DNA from: Rhodospirillaceae bacterium CCH5-H10
GTDB lineage: Bacteria > Pseudomonadota > Alphaproteobacteria > Reyranellales > Reyranellaceae
Direction of reading: 5' to 3'
Length of the DNA stretch: 17,131 nucleotides
Assembly: GCA_001557035.1 (NCBI GenBank)
Contig: LSKJ01000696.1
Location: forward strand, 1 to 17,131
In this document: positions 1-6,660 of the stretch, piece by piece
Position numbering within the stretch: position 1 is the first letter of the stretch
Layout: each line of letters begins with the position of its first letter
Position numbers and translations under genes: made by a program
Notes under the pieces: generated by a model
What the model saw: the letters and a program-made list of their open reading frames with translations, nothing else
Databases searched by the model: none
What the model was told of the DNA's origin: nothing

Positions 1-60
1 GGTGGTGTCCTTGCCGAGCCGGTAGGTGAGACTGACGCCCTTGAGATCGACGAAGGCCAT
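1..60 (-). CDS. ABC transporter ATP-binding protein, N-terminal fragment
   Basis: The reverse strand opens with ATG at 60 and reads MAFVDLKGVSLTYRLGKDTT before leaving the window. This matches the first beta strand of an importer ATPase of the SsuB/TauB/NrtD type (an 'L-x-G-V-S-L-T-Y' opening). No Walker motifs are visible because only 20 codons are present. It lies downstream of, and on the same strand as, a periplasmic binding protein of the NMT1/SsuA type, so it is probably that importer's energising subunit. The purine-rich stretch GGGGA just upstream of the ATG comes from the end of a palindromic repeat element. The start looks sound; the substrate is unknown. Confidence 0.7.
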   Translation of the reverse strand, partial: MAFVDLKGVSLTYRLGKDTT

Positions 61-67
61 TAGTTCC

Positions 68-194
68 CCGCCCCCGTCCTACGGGGGAGGGCCAGGGAGG
101 GGGAAGGCAGCGCCATGACCGGCTCGACCGCGATATTCATGGTGTTGCTCTCCCCCTTCACCCTTCGGGCACCTCCCCCGTATGACGAGGGAGG
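68..194. repeat. REPIN-like palindromic element, copy A
   Basis: This intergenic element is bounded by two 23-nt hairpins, at 68-90 and 172-194. Each has arms of the form CCTCCCCCGT / ACGGGGGAGG around a 3-nt loop. Each hairpin has one mismatch (G at 70; A at 188). Inside them lie GAGGGGGAA near 98-105 and the reciprocal TGCTCTCCCCCTT near 147-159. The whole unit is therefore an imperfect inverted repeat of itself. The reverse complement of 11577-11701 aligns along both ends and part of the middle, so this is a dispersed element and not a chance GC hairpin. It fills the gap between the binding-protein gene and the ATPase gene. Confidence 0.8.
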
Positions 195-204
195 AAGTCT
201 CACT

Positions 205-1218
205 CTACTTGGACACCATCCGGTCGGCCTTGGGCGGGAGGTAGGCGTTGCTGAACACCTTGTCCGGCGCGGGCGCAGCCGGCAGGCCGAAGGCCTCGGA
301 CACGTCCTTGACGGCGCGGGCGAAGCGGGCCGGGTCGACGTCGCCCATGCCGTTGGTCTTCACGTAGGGCGTCAGGATGTTGGTCTCGAGCGAGATCTTG
401 AGCCGCTCCATCTCGAGCTTCTCGTCGATCAGCGGATCGCGCTTCTTGGCGGCCGCGATGCCGAGCTGCGGATTGGCGATGACGTCCTTCCAGCCCTTCA
501 TCGTGGCGGCGAGGAAGCCCTTCACCGCCTTCTCGTTCTTCGCCATCTCTCCCGAGACCACGACGCCATTGCCGTAGACGTCCATGCCGAAGTCGACGAA
601 GCGCATCGCCGTGATGTCCTCGAAGGCCACGCCGCGCGCCTTGAGGTCGAGCATCGAGGAGAAGTAGTGGCCCGAGATGAAGTCGACCGTGCCCTGGACC
701 AGGCTCTGCTCGCGCAGCTGCGGCGTCAGGTTGACGTGCTCCCACTTGGAAATGCCGTTCTTCTTGGCGAAGGCCGGGAACAGGCGGAAGCTCGCATCGA
801 ACACCGGGGCGCCGAGCTTCTTGCCTTCGAGGTCCTTGGGCGTCTTGATGCCGCTCTTCTTCAGCGCATAGACGCCGAACGGCGCGAAGTCGTAGACCAT
901 GAACACGCAGAGCACTTCCTTGCCCGGGTTCTTGGCGTTGTATTCGATGGTCGAGTTCACGTCGGCGAAGCCGATCTGGTAGGCCCCGGTGGCCACGCGC
1001 TGGACCGCGCCAGCCGAGCCCTGGCCGGGATCCATCGTCACGTCGAGGCCCTCGGCCTTGTAGTAGCCCTTCTCCAGCGCCACCAGGAACGGCGAGGTCG
1101 GCCCCTGGAATACCCAGTCGAGGGTGAACTTGATCGCGGTCTGGGCATTGGCCGGCAGGCTGCCCAGGGCGAGGGCGACAGCCGCCGCACCGCCCAGCAT
1201 CTTGGCGAATTTGCTCAT
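205..1218 (-). CDS. ABC transporter substrate-binding protein, NMT1/SsuA-like
   Basis: Periplasmic solute-binding protein of an ABC importer, 337 residues, the usual size. A signal peptide is clear: MSKFAK, a hydrophobic stretch at residues 7-22, and a likely signal peptidase I site after Ala-Asn-Ala at 23-25. The mature protein starts with the family pattern 'FTLDW...P.LVALEKGYYKAEGLDV', then 'QGSAGAVQRVATGAYQIGFAD', typical of NMT1/THI5, ThiY and SsuA/TauA-type binding proteins. Those families bind thiamine-pyrimidine precursors, sulfonates or nitrate; the ligand here cannot be told. ATG at 1218 is preceded by GGGGA eight bases upstream. The gene lies 68 bp after an ABC exporter gene and 144 bp before the importer ATPase start, with a repeat element in the latter gap. 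Confidence 0.9.
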   Translation of the reverse strand: MSKFAKMLGGAAAVALALGSLPANAQTAIKFTLDWVFQGPTSPFLVALEKGYYKAEGLDVTMDPGQGSAGAVQRVATGAYQIGFADVNSTIEYNAKNPGKEVLCVFMVYDFAPFGVYALKKSGIKTPKDLEGKKLGAPVFDASFRLFPAFAKKNGISKWEHVNLTPQLREQSLVQGTVDFISGHYFSSMLDLKARGVAFEDITAMRFVDFGMDVYGNGVVVSGEMAKNEKAVKGFLAATMKGWKDVIANPQLGIAAAKKRDPLIDEKLEMERLKISLETNILTPYVKTNGMGDVDPARFARAVKDVSEAFGLPAAPAPDKVFSNAYLPPKADRMVSK

Positions 1219-1286
1219 TTTATTGATCCCCGTGAGTTCCCTGTCCGCGACTCTTAGGCGGACATTTGACGCCCGCCAAGGGGATA

Positions 1287-3047
1287 TCAGGCAGATTCTA
1301 TGCCAGCCTGCTGGGTGGCCACCAGGCGTGCAAAGGCGCCGCCCCGCGACACCAGCTCCTTGTAGGCACCGTGCTCGACGACCCGGCCGTGCTCGAACAC
1401 CACGACCTGGTCGGCCTCGCGGATGGTCGAGAGCCGGTGGGCGATCACGAAGGTCGTCCGGCCCTGCATCAGCACCTTCAGCGCCTTCTGGATGCGCGCC
1501 TCGGTGACCGAATCCAGCGCGCTGGTCGCCTCGTCGAGGATCAGGATCGGCGGATTCTTGAGCAGCGCGCGGGCGATCGCGAGGCGCTGGCGCTCGCCGC
1601 CGGAGAGGGTGGTGCCGCGCTCGCCGACCAGCGTCTCGTAGCCCTGCGGCTGACGCATGATGAACTCGTGGGCCTCGGCGAGCCTGGCGGCCTCCTCCAG
1701 CTCGGCCTGCGTGGCGTCGGGCTTGCCGATGCGCAGATTGTCGGCGATCGAGCGGTAGAACATGGTGCTGTCCTGGAACACCACGCCGATGTTCCGTCGC
1801 AGGGATTCGAGCTTGATGTCGCGGTGGTCGACGCCGTCGATGCGGACGACGCCCGACTGGGCATCCCACATGCGGTGCAGCAGCGACAGCGCCGTGCTCT
1901 TGCCCGCCCCCGTAGGGCCGACGAAGGCCACGGTCGCGCCGGCCGGGACCTTCAGCGAGAAATGGACCAGAGCCGGGCGCTTGCCGTCGTAGGAGAAGTT
2001 GATGTCGTCGAACTCGACCTCGCCCTTCGCGCGGCCGATGTCGATGCCGTTGGGCTTGTCCGGCACGGTCGACTGCGAATCGAGCACGCGGAAGAAATCG
2101 CCGAGCGAGGGCATCTGGAAGAAGATGCGGCTGACGAAGCCCGAGGCCTGGTCCATGCGGCCGATCAGCATGGTGGCGAAGCCCATGAAGCTCACGATCT
2201 CGCCGACCGTCGCCTCGCCGCGCGTGTAGAGCCAGGTGCCCAGCACGAAGATCAGGATGACGGTGATGGTCGAGGCGGCGCGCGTCAGCACCGACAGGAA
2301 GGCCCACCAGTTCAGCACCGGGAACTGCGCCGCCAGCGTCTGGCCGATGATGCGGTGCATCTCGCGCGTCTCGGCGCCCAGCCGCACGAAGCTCTGGATC
2401 AGGTGGATGTTGCCCAGCGCATCGCCCGCGCGGCCGGCCAGCTCGCTGTGCAAGTCCTCGACCTCCTTCTGCAGCCGGTCGGTCTTGCTCACCACCCAGA
2501 CGTTGGTGACGGCGAAGAACAGGATCAGCACCAGCAGCAGGAGCCCCAGTCGCCAGTTCATGAACAGGCTGAGCGGCAGCATGACGAACAGCGCCACCAG
2601 GGTCGCGAGGTTCTCGCGGAAGAACGACAGCCAGATGCCGAACAGGTTGTCGACGCCGGTCAGCATGATCTTGATCAGGCGGCCGGAATGCTGCGCGTTG
2701 TGGAAGGAGAAGGGCAGCATCAGCAGATGCTGGAAATACGTCGACATCGCGCCCAGGCGCCGGCGATGGGCCATCCGGTCGGCCTGCAGGGAGACCACCA
2801 TGTTGGCCACGATGCCGCCGATGCCGACCAGCGCCCACAGGCCCAGGATCTCGCGGGCCTCGCGCCACAGCGCCTCGACCGGCTTGTTGCGGGCATTGCT
2901 CAGCAGGTCGATGACCTTGCCGAACAGGACGGGCTCGTAGAACTGCAGCCCGGCCACCGCGATGTTCGCGATGGCCAGCGTGATCGCGAGGCCCTTCTCG
3001 GCCCGCAACAGGCCGATGACCCGGCCATAGACGCGGAAGAATTCCAT
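1287..3047 (-). CDS. ABC exporter, fused permease-ATPase, NdvA/ChvA-like
   Basis: Inner-membrane half-transporter of 586 residues, almost the length of NdvA/ChvA (about 588), which exports cyclic beta-1,2-glucan. The N-terminal 310 residues form the six-helix exporter domain. The opening 'FxVYGRVI...EPVLFGKVIDLLS' and the later 'QFPVLNWWAFLSVLTRAAST' and 'FMGFATMLIGRMDQ' blocks strongly recall NdvA/ChvA. The nucleotide-binding domain has Walker A GPTGAGKST at 377-385, Q-loop Gln425, signature LSGGE at 481-485, Walker B ILILDEATS at 501-509 and H-loop His537, so it should be active. It starts 24 bp after the M20 amidohydrolase and probably shares its transcript. No glucan synthase (ndvB) is nearby, so the exported substrate is open; a lipid or drug exporter remains possible. 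Confidence 0.9.
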   Translation of the reverse strand: MEFFRVYGRVIGLLRAEKGLAITLAIANIAVAGLQFYEPVLFGKVIDLLSNARNKPVEALWREAREILGLWALVGIGGIVANMVVSLQADRMAHRRRLGAMSTYFQHLLMLPFSFHNAQHSGRLIKIMLTGVDNLFGIWLSFFRENLATLVALFVMLPLSLFMNWRLGLLLLVLILFFAVTNVWVVSKTDRLQKEVEDLHSELAGRAGDALGNIHLIQSFVRLGAETREMHRIIGQTLAAQFPVLNWWAFLSVLTRAASTITVILIFVLGTWLYTRGEATVGEIVSFMGFATMLIGRMDQASGFVSRIFFQMPSLGDFFRVLDSQSTVPDKPNGIDIGRAKGEVEFDDINFSYDGKRPALVHFSLKVPAGATVAFVGPTGAGKSTALSLLHRMWDAQSGVVRIDGVDHRDIKLESLRRNIGVVFQDSTMFYRSIADNLRIGKPDATQAELEEAARLAEAHEFIMRQPQGYETLVGERGTTLSGGERQRLAIARALLKNPPILILDEATSALDSVTEARIQKALKVLMQGRTTFVIAHRLSTIREADQVVVFEHGRVVEHGAYKELVSRGGAFARLVATQQAGIESA

Positions 3048-3071
3048 GTGGTCCGTCCGCGTCCGTTGTCC

Positions 3072-4241
3072 CTAGGCCGCCTTGGGGTCGAGGAAACGCT
3101 CGACGGTGCGCACGAAGAAGCTCACACCGAAGGGGATCGCCATGTCGTTGAAGTCGTAGCGGGAATTGTGGAGGCTGACCGAATCGCCGCCATTGCCCAG
3201 CCACACCATGGCACCCGGCACCTTCTCCAGCATGTAGGAGAAGTCCTCGGCGCCCATGCTGGGACGGGTGTTGTCCTTGACCGCGTGTTCACCGCAGACG
3301 CCGGTCGCCACGTCGGCCGCGAAGCGGGCCTGGTCGACGTCGTTCACCGTCGGCGGATAGCCGGGCTTGTGCTCGACCTCGATCTTGACGCCGTGCATCT
3401 TCGCGGCGCCCTCGCAGATCTCGTTGATGCGGCGCTCGATCAGCGCGCGATTCTCAGGCGTGGTCGTGCGCGTCGTGCCGCCGATATGCGCCTCACCGGG
3501 GATGACGTTGTAGGCCGAGCCCGCATGGAAGAAGCCGACGGTCACGACCGAGGAATCGATCGGATCGATGTTGCGCGACACGATGGTCTGCAGCGCCATC
3601 ACGATGTTGGCGCCGACGACCATGGGGTCGAGCGTGGTGTGCGGATGGGCGGCATGGCCGCCCTTGCCCTTGATACGGATGTCCCAGCGATCGGCGGCGG
3701 CCAGCAATGGACCGCCCTTGGTCACGATGTGGCCGAGCGGAAGGCCGGGCTTGTTGTGGATGGCGAAAACAGCGTCGCAGGGGAATTTCTCGAACAGCCC
3801 GTCCTCGATCATCACCTTGGCCCCGCCGCCGCCCTCCTCGGCCGGCTGGAAGATAAAGTGGACGGCCCCCTCGAAGTTCCGTGTCTCGCTGAGCATTTTT
3901 GCAGCCCCCAGCAGCATCGCGGTGTGACCGTCATGGCCGCAGGCGTGCATGCGGCCGGGGTTCGTCGACCGGTGGGCGAAATCGTTGGTCTCGTCCATCG
4001 GCAGGCAGTCCATGTCGGCGCGAAGCCCGATCGACTTCAGCGAATTGCCCTTGCGCAGCGTTCCCACGAGGCCGGTCTTGCCCAGTCCGCGCGTCACTTC
4101 CAGCCCCCACTCCTGCAGCTTGGCGGCCACCACGTCGGAGGTGCGGTTTTCCTCGAAGGCGAGTTCGGGATGGGCATGGATGTCACGGCGGATCGCCGAG
4201 ATCTCGCCCTGGATTTCGAGGGCACGCGGCAGAACGGGCAT
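3072..4241 (-). CDS. M20D family amidohydrolase (hippurate hydrolase / N-acyl-amino acid hydrolase type)
   Basis: Cytosolic metallo-amidohydrolase of 389 residues, normal for the HipO/AmhX/IAA-amino acid hydrolase group. These enzymes split N-acyl or N-aroyl amino acids into acid plus amino acid. The opening 'RRDIHAHPELAFEE' is characteristic. Metal ligands expected for M20D are all visible: Cys101 and His103 in MHACGHDGHTAM, Glu135/Glu136 in FQPAEEGGGG, His162 in IHNKPG, and His358 in SLHNSRYDFND. His196 in KGKGGHAAHPH marks the dimerisation (lid) domain. ATG at 4241 has GGAG seven bases upstream. It appears to head a minus-strand operon with the ABC exporter and binding protein. It is divergent from the PLP enzyme, only about 40-48 bp away. 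The real substrate cannot be read from sequence. Confidence 0.92.
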   Translation of the reverse strand: MPVLPRALEIQGEISAIRRDIHAHPELAFEENRTSDVVAAKLQEWGLEVTRGLGKTGLVGTLRKGNSLKSIGLRADMDCLPMDETNDFAHRSTNPGRMHACGHDGHTAMLLGAAKMLSETRNFEGAVHFIFQPAEEGGGGAKVMIEDGLFEKFPCDAVFAIHNKPGLPLGHIVTKGGPLLAAADRWDIRIKGKGGHAAHPHTTLDPMVVGANIVMALQTIVSRNIDPIDSSVVTVGFFHAGSAYNVIPGEAHIGGTTRTTTPENRALIERRINEICEGAAKMHGVKIEVEHKPGYPPTVNDVDQARFAADVATGVCGEHAVKDNTRPSMGAEDFSYMLEKVPGAMVWLGNGGDSVSLHNSRYDFNDMAIPFGVSFFVRTVERFLDPKAA

Positions 4242-4249
4242 GGGGTACT

Positions 4250-4263
4250 CCGGTTGGAACCGG
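4250..4263. promoter_or_regulatory. Perfect 14-bp palindrome in divergent gap
   Basis: CCGGTTGGAACCGG is a 6-bp inverted repeat with a 2-bp centre. It sits within the tiny gap between the amidohydrolase start (4241) and the PLP-enzyme start (4290). The position suits an operator serving both genes, but one short palindrome in GC-rich DNA may be chance. Confidence 0.35.
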
Positions 4264-4289
4264 GGTGATCTTAGACCAAAGTGACAGCC

Positions 4290-5246
4290 ATGTTGTCCCT
4301 TAACGATGTCGAGACTGCTGCCGCAATCGTGCATGGCGCGATGCCGGCCACCGCCCAATATGCCTGGCCCCTGCTGGCGAAGCGCGCCGGCTGCGAAGTC
4401 TGGGTGAAGCACGAGAACCACACGCCGACCGGCGCCTTCAAGGTGCGCGGCGGGCTGGTCTACATGGACCGGCTGAAGCGCGGCTCGCCGCAACCGAAAG
4501 GCGTCATCAGCGCCACCCGCGGCAATCACGGCCAGAGCATCGCGCTGGCGGCGGCGCGCAACGGGATCGCGGCCACCATCGTGGTGCCCGAAGGCAATTC
4601 GGTCGAGAAGAACGCCGCCATGCGCGCCTTCGGGGCGGAATTGGTCGAGGCCGGCCACGACTTCGATGCCGCCAGGGAAGCCGCGCAGAAGCTGGCCGGC
4701 GAACGCGGGCTCGCCATGGTGCCGTCGTTCCATCGCGACCTGGTGGCCGGCGTGGCGACCTATGCGCTCGAACTGTTCCGCGCCGCGCCGCCGCTCGACA
4801 CGGTCTACGTGCCGATCGGGCTCGGCTCCGGCATCTGCGGCACCATCGCCGTACGCGACGCACTCGGGCTCAAGACGAAGGTGGTCGGTGTCGTGTCGAC
4901 CGAGGCGCCGGCCTATGCGCTCTCCTTCGCGGCCGGCAAGGTGGTGGCCACCAACAGCGCCGACACGATGGCCGACGGCATGGCCGTGCGCGGCCCCGAT
5001 GCCGAGGCGCTGGAAATCATCCTGAAGGGCGCCGACCGCATCGTGCAGGTGAGCGACGCCGAGATCGGTGAAGCGATGCGAGCCTATTACGAGGACACGC
5101 ACCAGCTCACCGAGGGCGCGGGCGCCGCCGCGCTCGCGGCGCTGCTGCAGGAGCGCGGCCGCTTGGCGGGCAAGCGCGTCGGCCTGGTGCTGAGCGGCGG
5201 CAACATCGACCGGCCGCTCTACTTGCGCACGCTCGCCGGCACCTGA
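4290..5246 (+). CDS. Threonine dehydratase-like PLP enzyme (serine/threonine ammonia-lyase family)
   Basis: Fold-type II pyridoxal-phosphate enzyme of 318 residues. The PLP lysine is Lys51 in HENHTPTGAFKVRGG, the phosphate-binding glycine loop is GLGSGICG at 177-184, and the C-terminal SGGNID at 302-307 binds the PLP ring nitrogen side. Relatives deaminate threonine or serine to the 2-oxo acid plus ammonia, or racemise hydroxy-amino acids. The C-terminal ACT domain of biosynthetic IlvA is absent, pointing to a catabolic role. ATG at 4290 is preferred; an in-frame GTG at 4281 would add three residues, and neither has a strong Shine-Dalgarno sequence. The 3' end overlaps the convergent Lrp-type regulator by 28 bp. 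Placement beside an amino-acid regulator and phenylalanine hydroxylase fits amino-acid breakdown. Confidence 0.9.
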   Translation: MLSLNDVETAAAIVHGAMPATAQYAWPLLAKRAGCEVWVKHENHTPTGAFKVRGGLVYMDRLKRGSPQPKGVISATRGNHGQSIALAAARNGIAATIVVPEGNSVEKNAAMRAFGAELVEAGHDFDAAREAAQKLAGERGLAMVPSFHRDLVAGVATYALELFRAAPPLDTVYVPIGLGSGICGTIAVRDALGLKTKVVGVVSTEAPAYALSFAAGKVVATNSADTMADGMAVRGPDAEALEIILKGADRIVQVSDAEIGEAMRAYYEDTHQLTEGAGAAALAALLQERGRLAGKRVGLVLSGGNIDRPLYLRTLAGT

Positions 5247-5704
5247 GGCGCCCAGGCGAGATCGCTCTTCACCGCCTGCATGATGAAGGAGGAGCGCGTG
5301 CCGCGAACACCCGGCATGCGCAGCAGTGCCTTCATGGCGAACTCGCTGAAGCTCGCGAGGTCGGGCGCCAGCACATGCAGCAGGAAATCCATGTCGCCGG
5401 TCATGGCATAGCAGGCCACGACCTCGGGCCGCGCGCGGATCGCCGCCTCGAAGGCCTCGACCGTCTTCTCGGAATGGTCGTCCAGGGTCACCTGCACCAT
5501 CGCCTGCAGGGCGAGGCCCAGCGCGGGCGGCGACACGAGGGCGGCATAGCGATCGATTACGCCCTCTTCCTCCAGCCGCTTCACCCGGCGCTGGCAGGGT
5601 GTGGGCGACAGCCCCACCCGCCCGGCCAGGTCGACCATGGCCAGCCGGCCCTCGGCCTGCAGGGCGGCGACGATGCGCCTGTCGATGTCGTCTAGCTCGA
5701 TCAT
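5219..5704 (-). CDS. Lrp/AsnC family transcriptional regulator
   Basis: DNA-binding regulator of 161 residues. The N-terminal winged helix-turn-helix spans about residues 5-50 ('LDDIDRRIVAALQAEGRLAMVDLAGRVGLSPTPCQRRVKRLEEEGVI'-like pattern, recognition helix around 32-44). It is followed by a RAM effector domain at about 65-145, with the conserved GDMDFLLHV stretch at 103-111, where amino acids bind in relatives. The C-terminal tail after 146 is slightly extended. It starts at ATG 5704, divergent from the phenylalanine hydroxylase gene. A large inverted repeat begins directly at its start codon and overlaps its ribosome-binding site (GAGGG), suggesting autoregulation. A role as phenylalanine- or tyrosine-responsive regulator of the hydroxylase is inferred from position only. 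Confidence 0.93.
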   Translation of the reverse strand: MIELDDIDRRIVAALQAEGRLAMVDLAGRVGLSPTPCQRRVKRLEEEGVIDRYAALVSPPALGLALQAMVQVTLDDHSEKTVEAFEAAIRARPEVVACYAMTGDMDFLLHVLAPDLASFSEFAMKALLRMPGVRGTRSSFIMQAVKSDLAWAPQVPASVRK

Positions 5705-5748
5705 GGAGACATTCCCTCAATTTCATCCAGTATTGAGAGAATATCTCC
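5705..5748. promoter_or_regulatory. Putative Lrp-type operator (inverted repeat)
   Basis: Two 16-bp arms, GGAGACATTCCCTCAA (5705-5720) and TTGAGAGAATATCTCC (5733-5748), match as reverse complements at 14 of 16 positions across a 12-bp AT-rich spacer. Arm centres are 28 bp apart. Each arm has a GAGA...TCTC-like partial dyad, as expected for multimeric Lrp/AsnC binding. It lies in the divergent gap between the regulator and the hydroxylase and touches the regulator's start codon. Confidence 0.6.
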
Positions 5749-5814
5749 AAATCCGATATGAACCAAAGCCAACTTCGCCGGGATTCACCAGCGTCGCCCG
5801 CCCATACTCAGGGC

Positions 5815-6561
5815 ATGAACACCAACGCTGCCCCCCTTGAGAACCTGCGTGGCGACTATGCCGGCATGGCGCCGGACTGGACGGTCTCGCAGCATCCCGA
5901 CCTCTATTCCGACGAGGACCAGGCCGTGTGGCGGCTTCTGGTCCAGCGTCAGCGCGCGCTGGCCGAGCGCTATGCCTGTACGGAGTTCCTGGCGGGCCTC
6001 GCGGCCATCCAACTCGGCGACACGATCCCGGACTTCGCGGCGGTCAATGCGCGGCTGGAGCCGCTGACGGGGTGGCGCATCGTCGGCGTGCCGGGCCTCA
6101 TTCCCGACGCCGCCTTCTACGATCATCTCGCCCATCGCCGCTTCCCGGTGACGGTGTGGATCCGCAAGCGCGAGGAGATCGACTACCTGGTCGAGCCTGA
6201 CCTGTTCCACGATTTCTTCGGGCACGTGCCGCTGCTCACCAATCCGGTGTTCGCCGATTACATGCAGGAGTATGGCCGCCGCGGCGTCGAGGCCGGCCCC
6301 GACGTGCATCTGCTGGCGCGCCTCTACTGGTTCACCGTGGAGTTCGGCCTGATCCATACCGATAAGGGCCTGAAGGCCTATGGTGCCGGCATCCTGTCCT
6401 CCGCCGCCGAGGTGAAGCACGCGATCGAGGGCGATGGCGTCGAGCGACTGCCGTTCGATGCAACGACGGCGATGAACCGCCCCTACGAGATAGACCGGCT
6501 GCAGAACACCTACTTCGTCCTCGACGATTTCCGCCAGCTCATGGACCGACCAAAACACTAA
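5815..6561 (+). CDS. phhA: Phenylalanine 4-monooxygenase
   Basis: Iron- and tetrahydropterin-dependent hydroxylase turning phenylalanine into tyrosine, the first step of aerobic phenylalanine breakdown. From ATG 5815 it has 248 residues, the size of bacterial single-domain enzymes, without the regulatory domain of animal forms. The two-His-one-carboxylate iron site is visible: His132 and His137 in LFHDFFGHVPLL and Glu177 in YWFTVEFGLI. Other family signatures are VWIRKREEIDYLVEPD and GAGILSS. An in-frame ATG at 5758 would add 19 residues of low-complexity sequence, so 5815 is preferred, though neither start has a strong Shine-Dalgarno sequence. Pterin carbinolamine dehydratase (phhB) is not in the window. 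Divergent from the Lrp-type gene and separated by a likely operator, so probably controlled by it. Confidence 0.95.
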   Translation: MNTNAAPLENLRGDYAGMAPDWTVSQHPDLYSDEDQAVWRLLVQRQRALAERYACTEFLAGLAAIQLGDTIPDFAAVNARLEPLTGWRIVGVPGLIPDAAFYDHLAHRRFPVTVWIRKREEIDYLVEPDLFHDFFGHVPLLTNPVFADYMQEYGRRGVEAGPDVHLLARLYWFTVEFGLIHTDKGLKAYGAGILSSAAEVKHAIEGDGVERLPFDATTAMNRPYEIDRLQNTYFVLDDFRQLMDRPKH

Positions 6562-6568
6562 CCAATGC

Positions 6569-6617
6569 AGTCGAAGGACCTCTTTTCTGCATCGAAGAGA
6601 AAAGAGGCCCTTCGACT
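6569..6617. terminator. Long hairpin between convergent genes
   Basis: Arms at 6569-6588 (AGTCGAAGGACCTCTTTTCT) and 6598-6617 match at 19 of 20 positions around a 9-nt loop. It directly follows the hydroxylase stop and lies before the convergent stop of the acyl-CoA synthetase, so it could end transcription from both sides. There is no T-run after the stem on either strand, so a classical intrinsic terminator is not certain. The sequence following it (CTACGCTTCGCTCCGCTCAG) looks like a dispersed intergenic repeat. Confidence 0.55.
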
Positions 6618-6660
6618 ACGCTTCGCTCCGCTCAGGGCGACGGGTTGTTTGTTTCTGTCA

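Noticed and set aside
68..194. CRISPR-like array from repeated GC palindromes
   Set aside because: Only two hairpin units with one unlike spacer; the structure is that of a REPIN-type element, and no cas genes are present.
115..1257. Long forward open frame opposite the binding-protein gene
   Set aside because: It is antisense to a clear periplasmic binding protein; its translation is Arg/Leu/Glu/His-rich with no family pattern, a normal shadow in GC-rich DNA.
205..3204. Reverse open frame joining the binding protein to an upstream Arg-rich stretch
   Set aside because: Only the part from ATG 1218 codes; the upstream part is an alternative frame of the ABC exporter gene, so there is no fusion protein.
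1266..4268. 1000-codon forward open frame
   Set aside because: It runs antisense through the ABC exporter and amidohydrolase genes, both of which have intact motifs; the translation is low-complexity His/Asp/Gln/Arg.
4242..5750. Apparent long N-terminal extension of the amidohydrolase
   Set aside because: It is antisense to the threonine dehydratase-like gene and lacks family similarity; ATG 4241 has a good GGAG and starts the conserved protein.
6569..6617. Small RNA gene
   Set aside because: A strong hairpin exists but there is no recognisable promoter or T-tract, and its place between two stop codons is better explained as a terminator or repeat.
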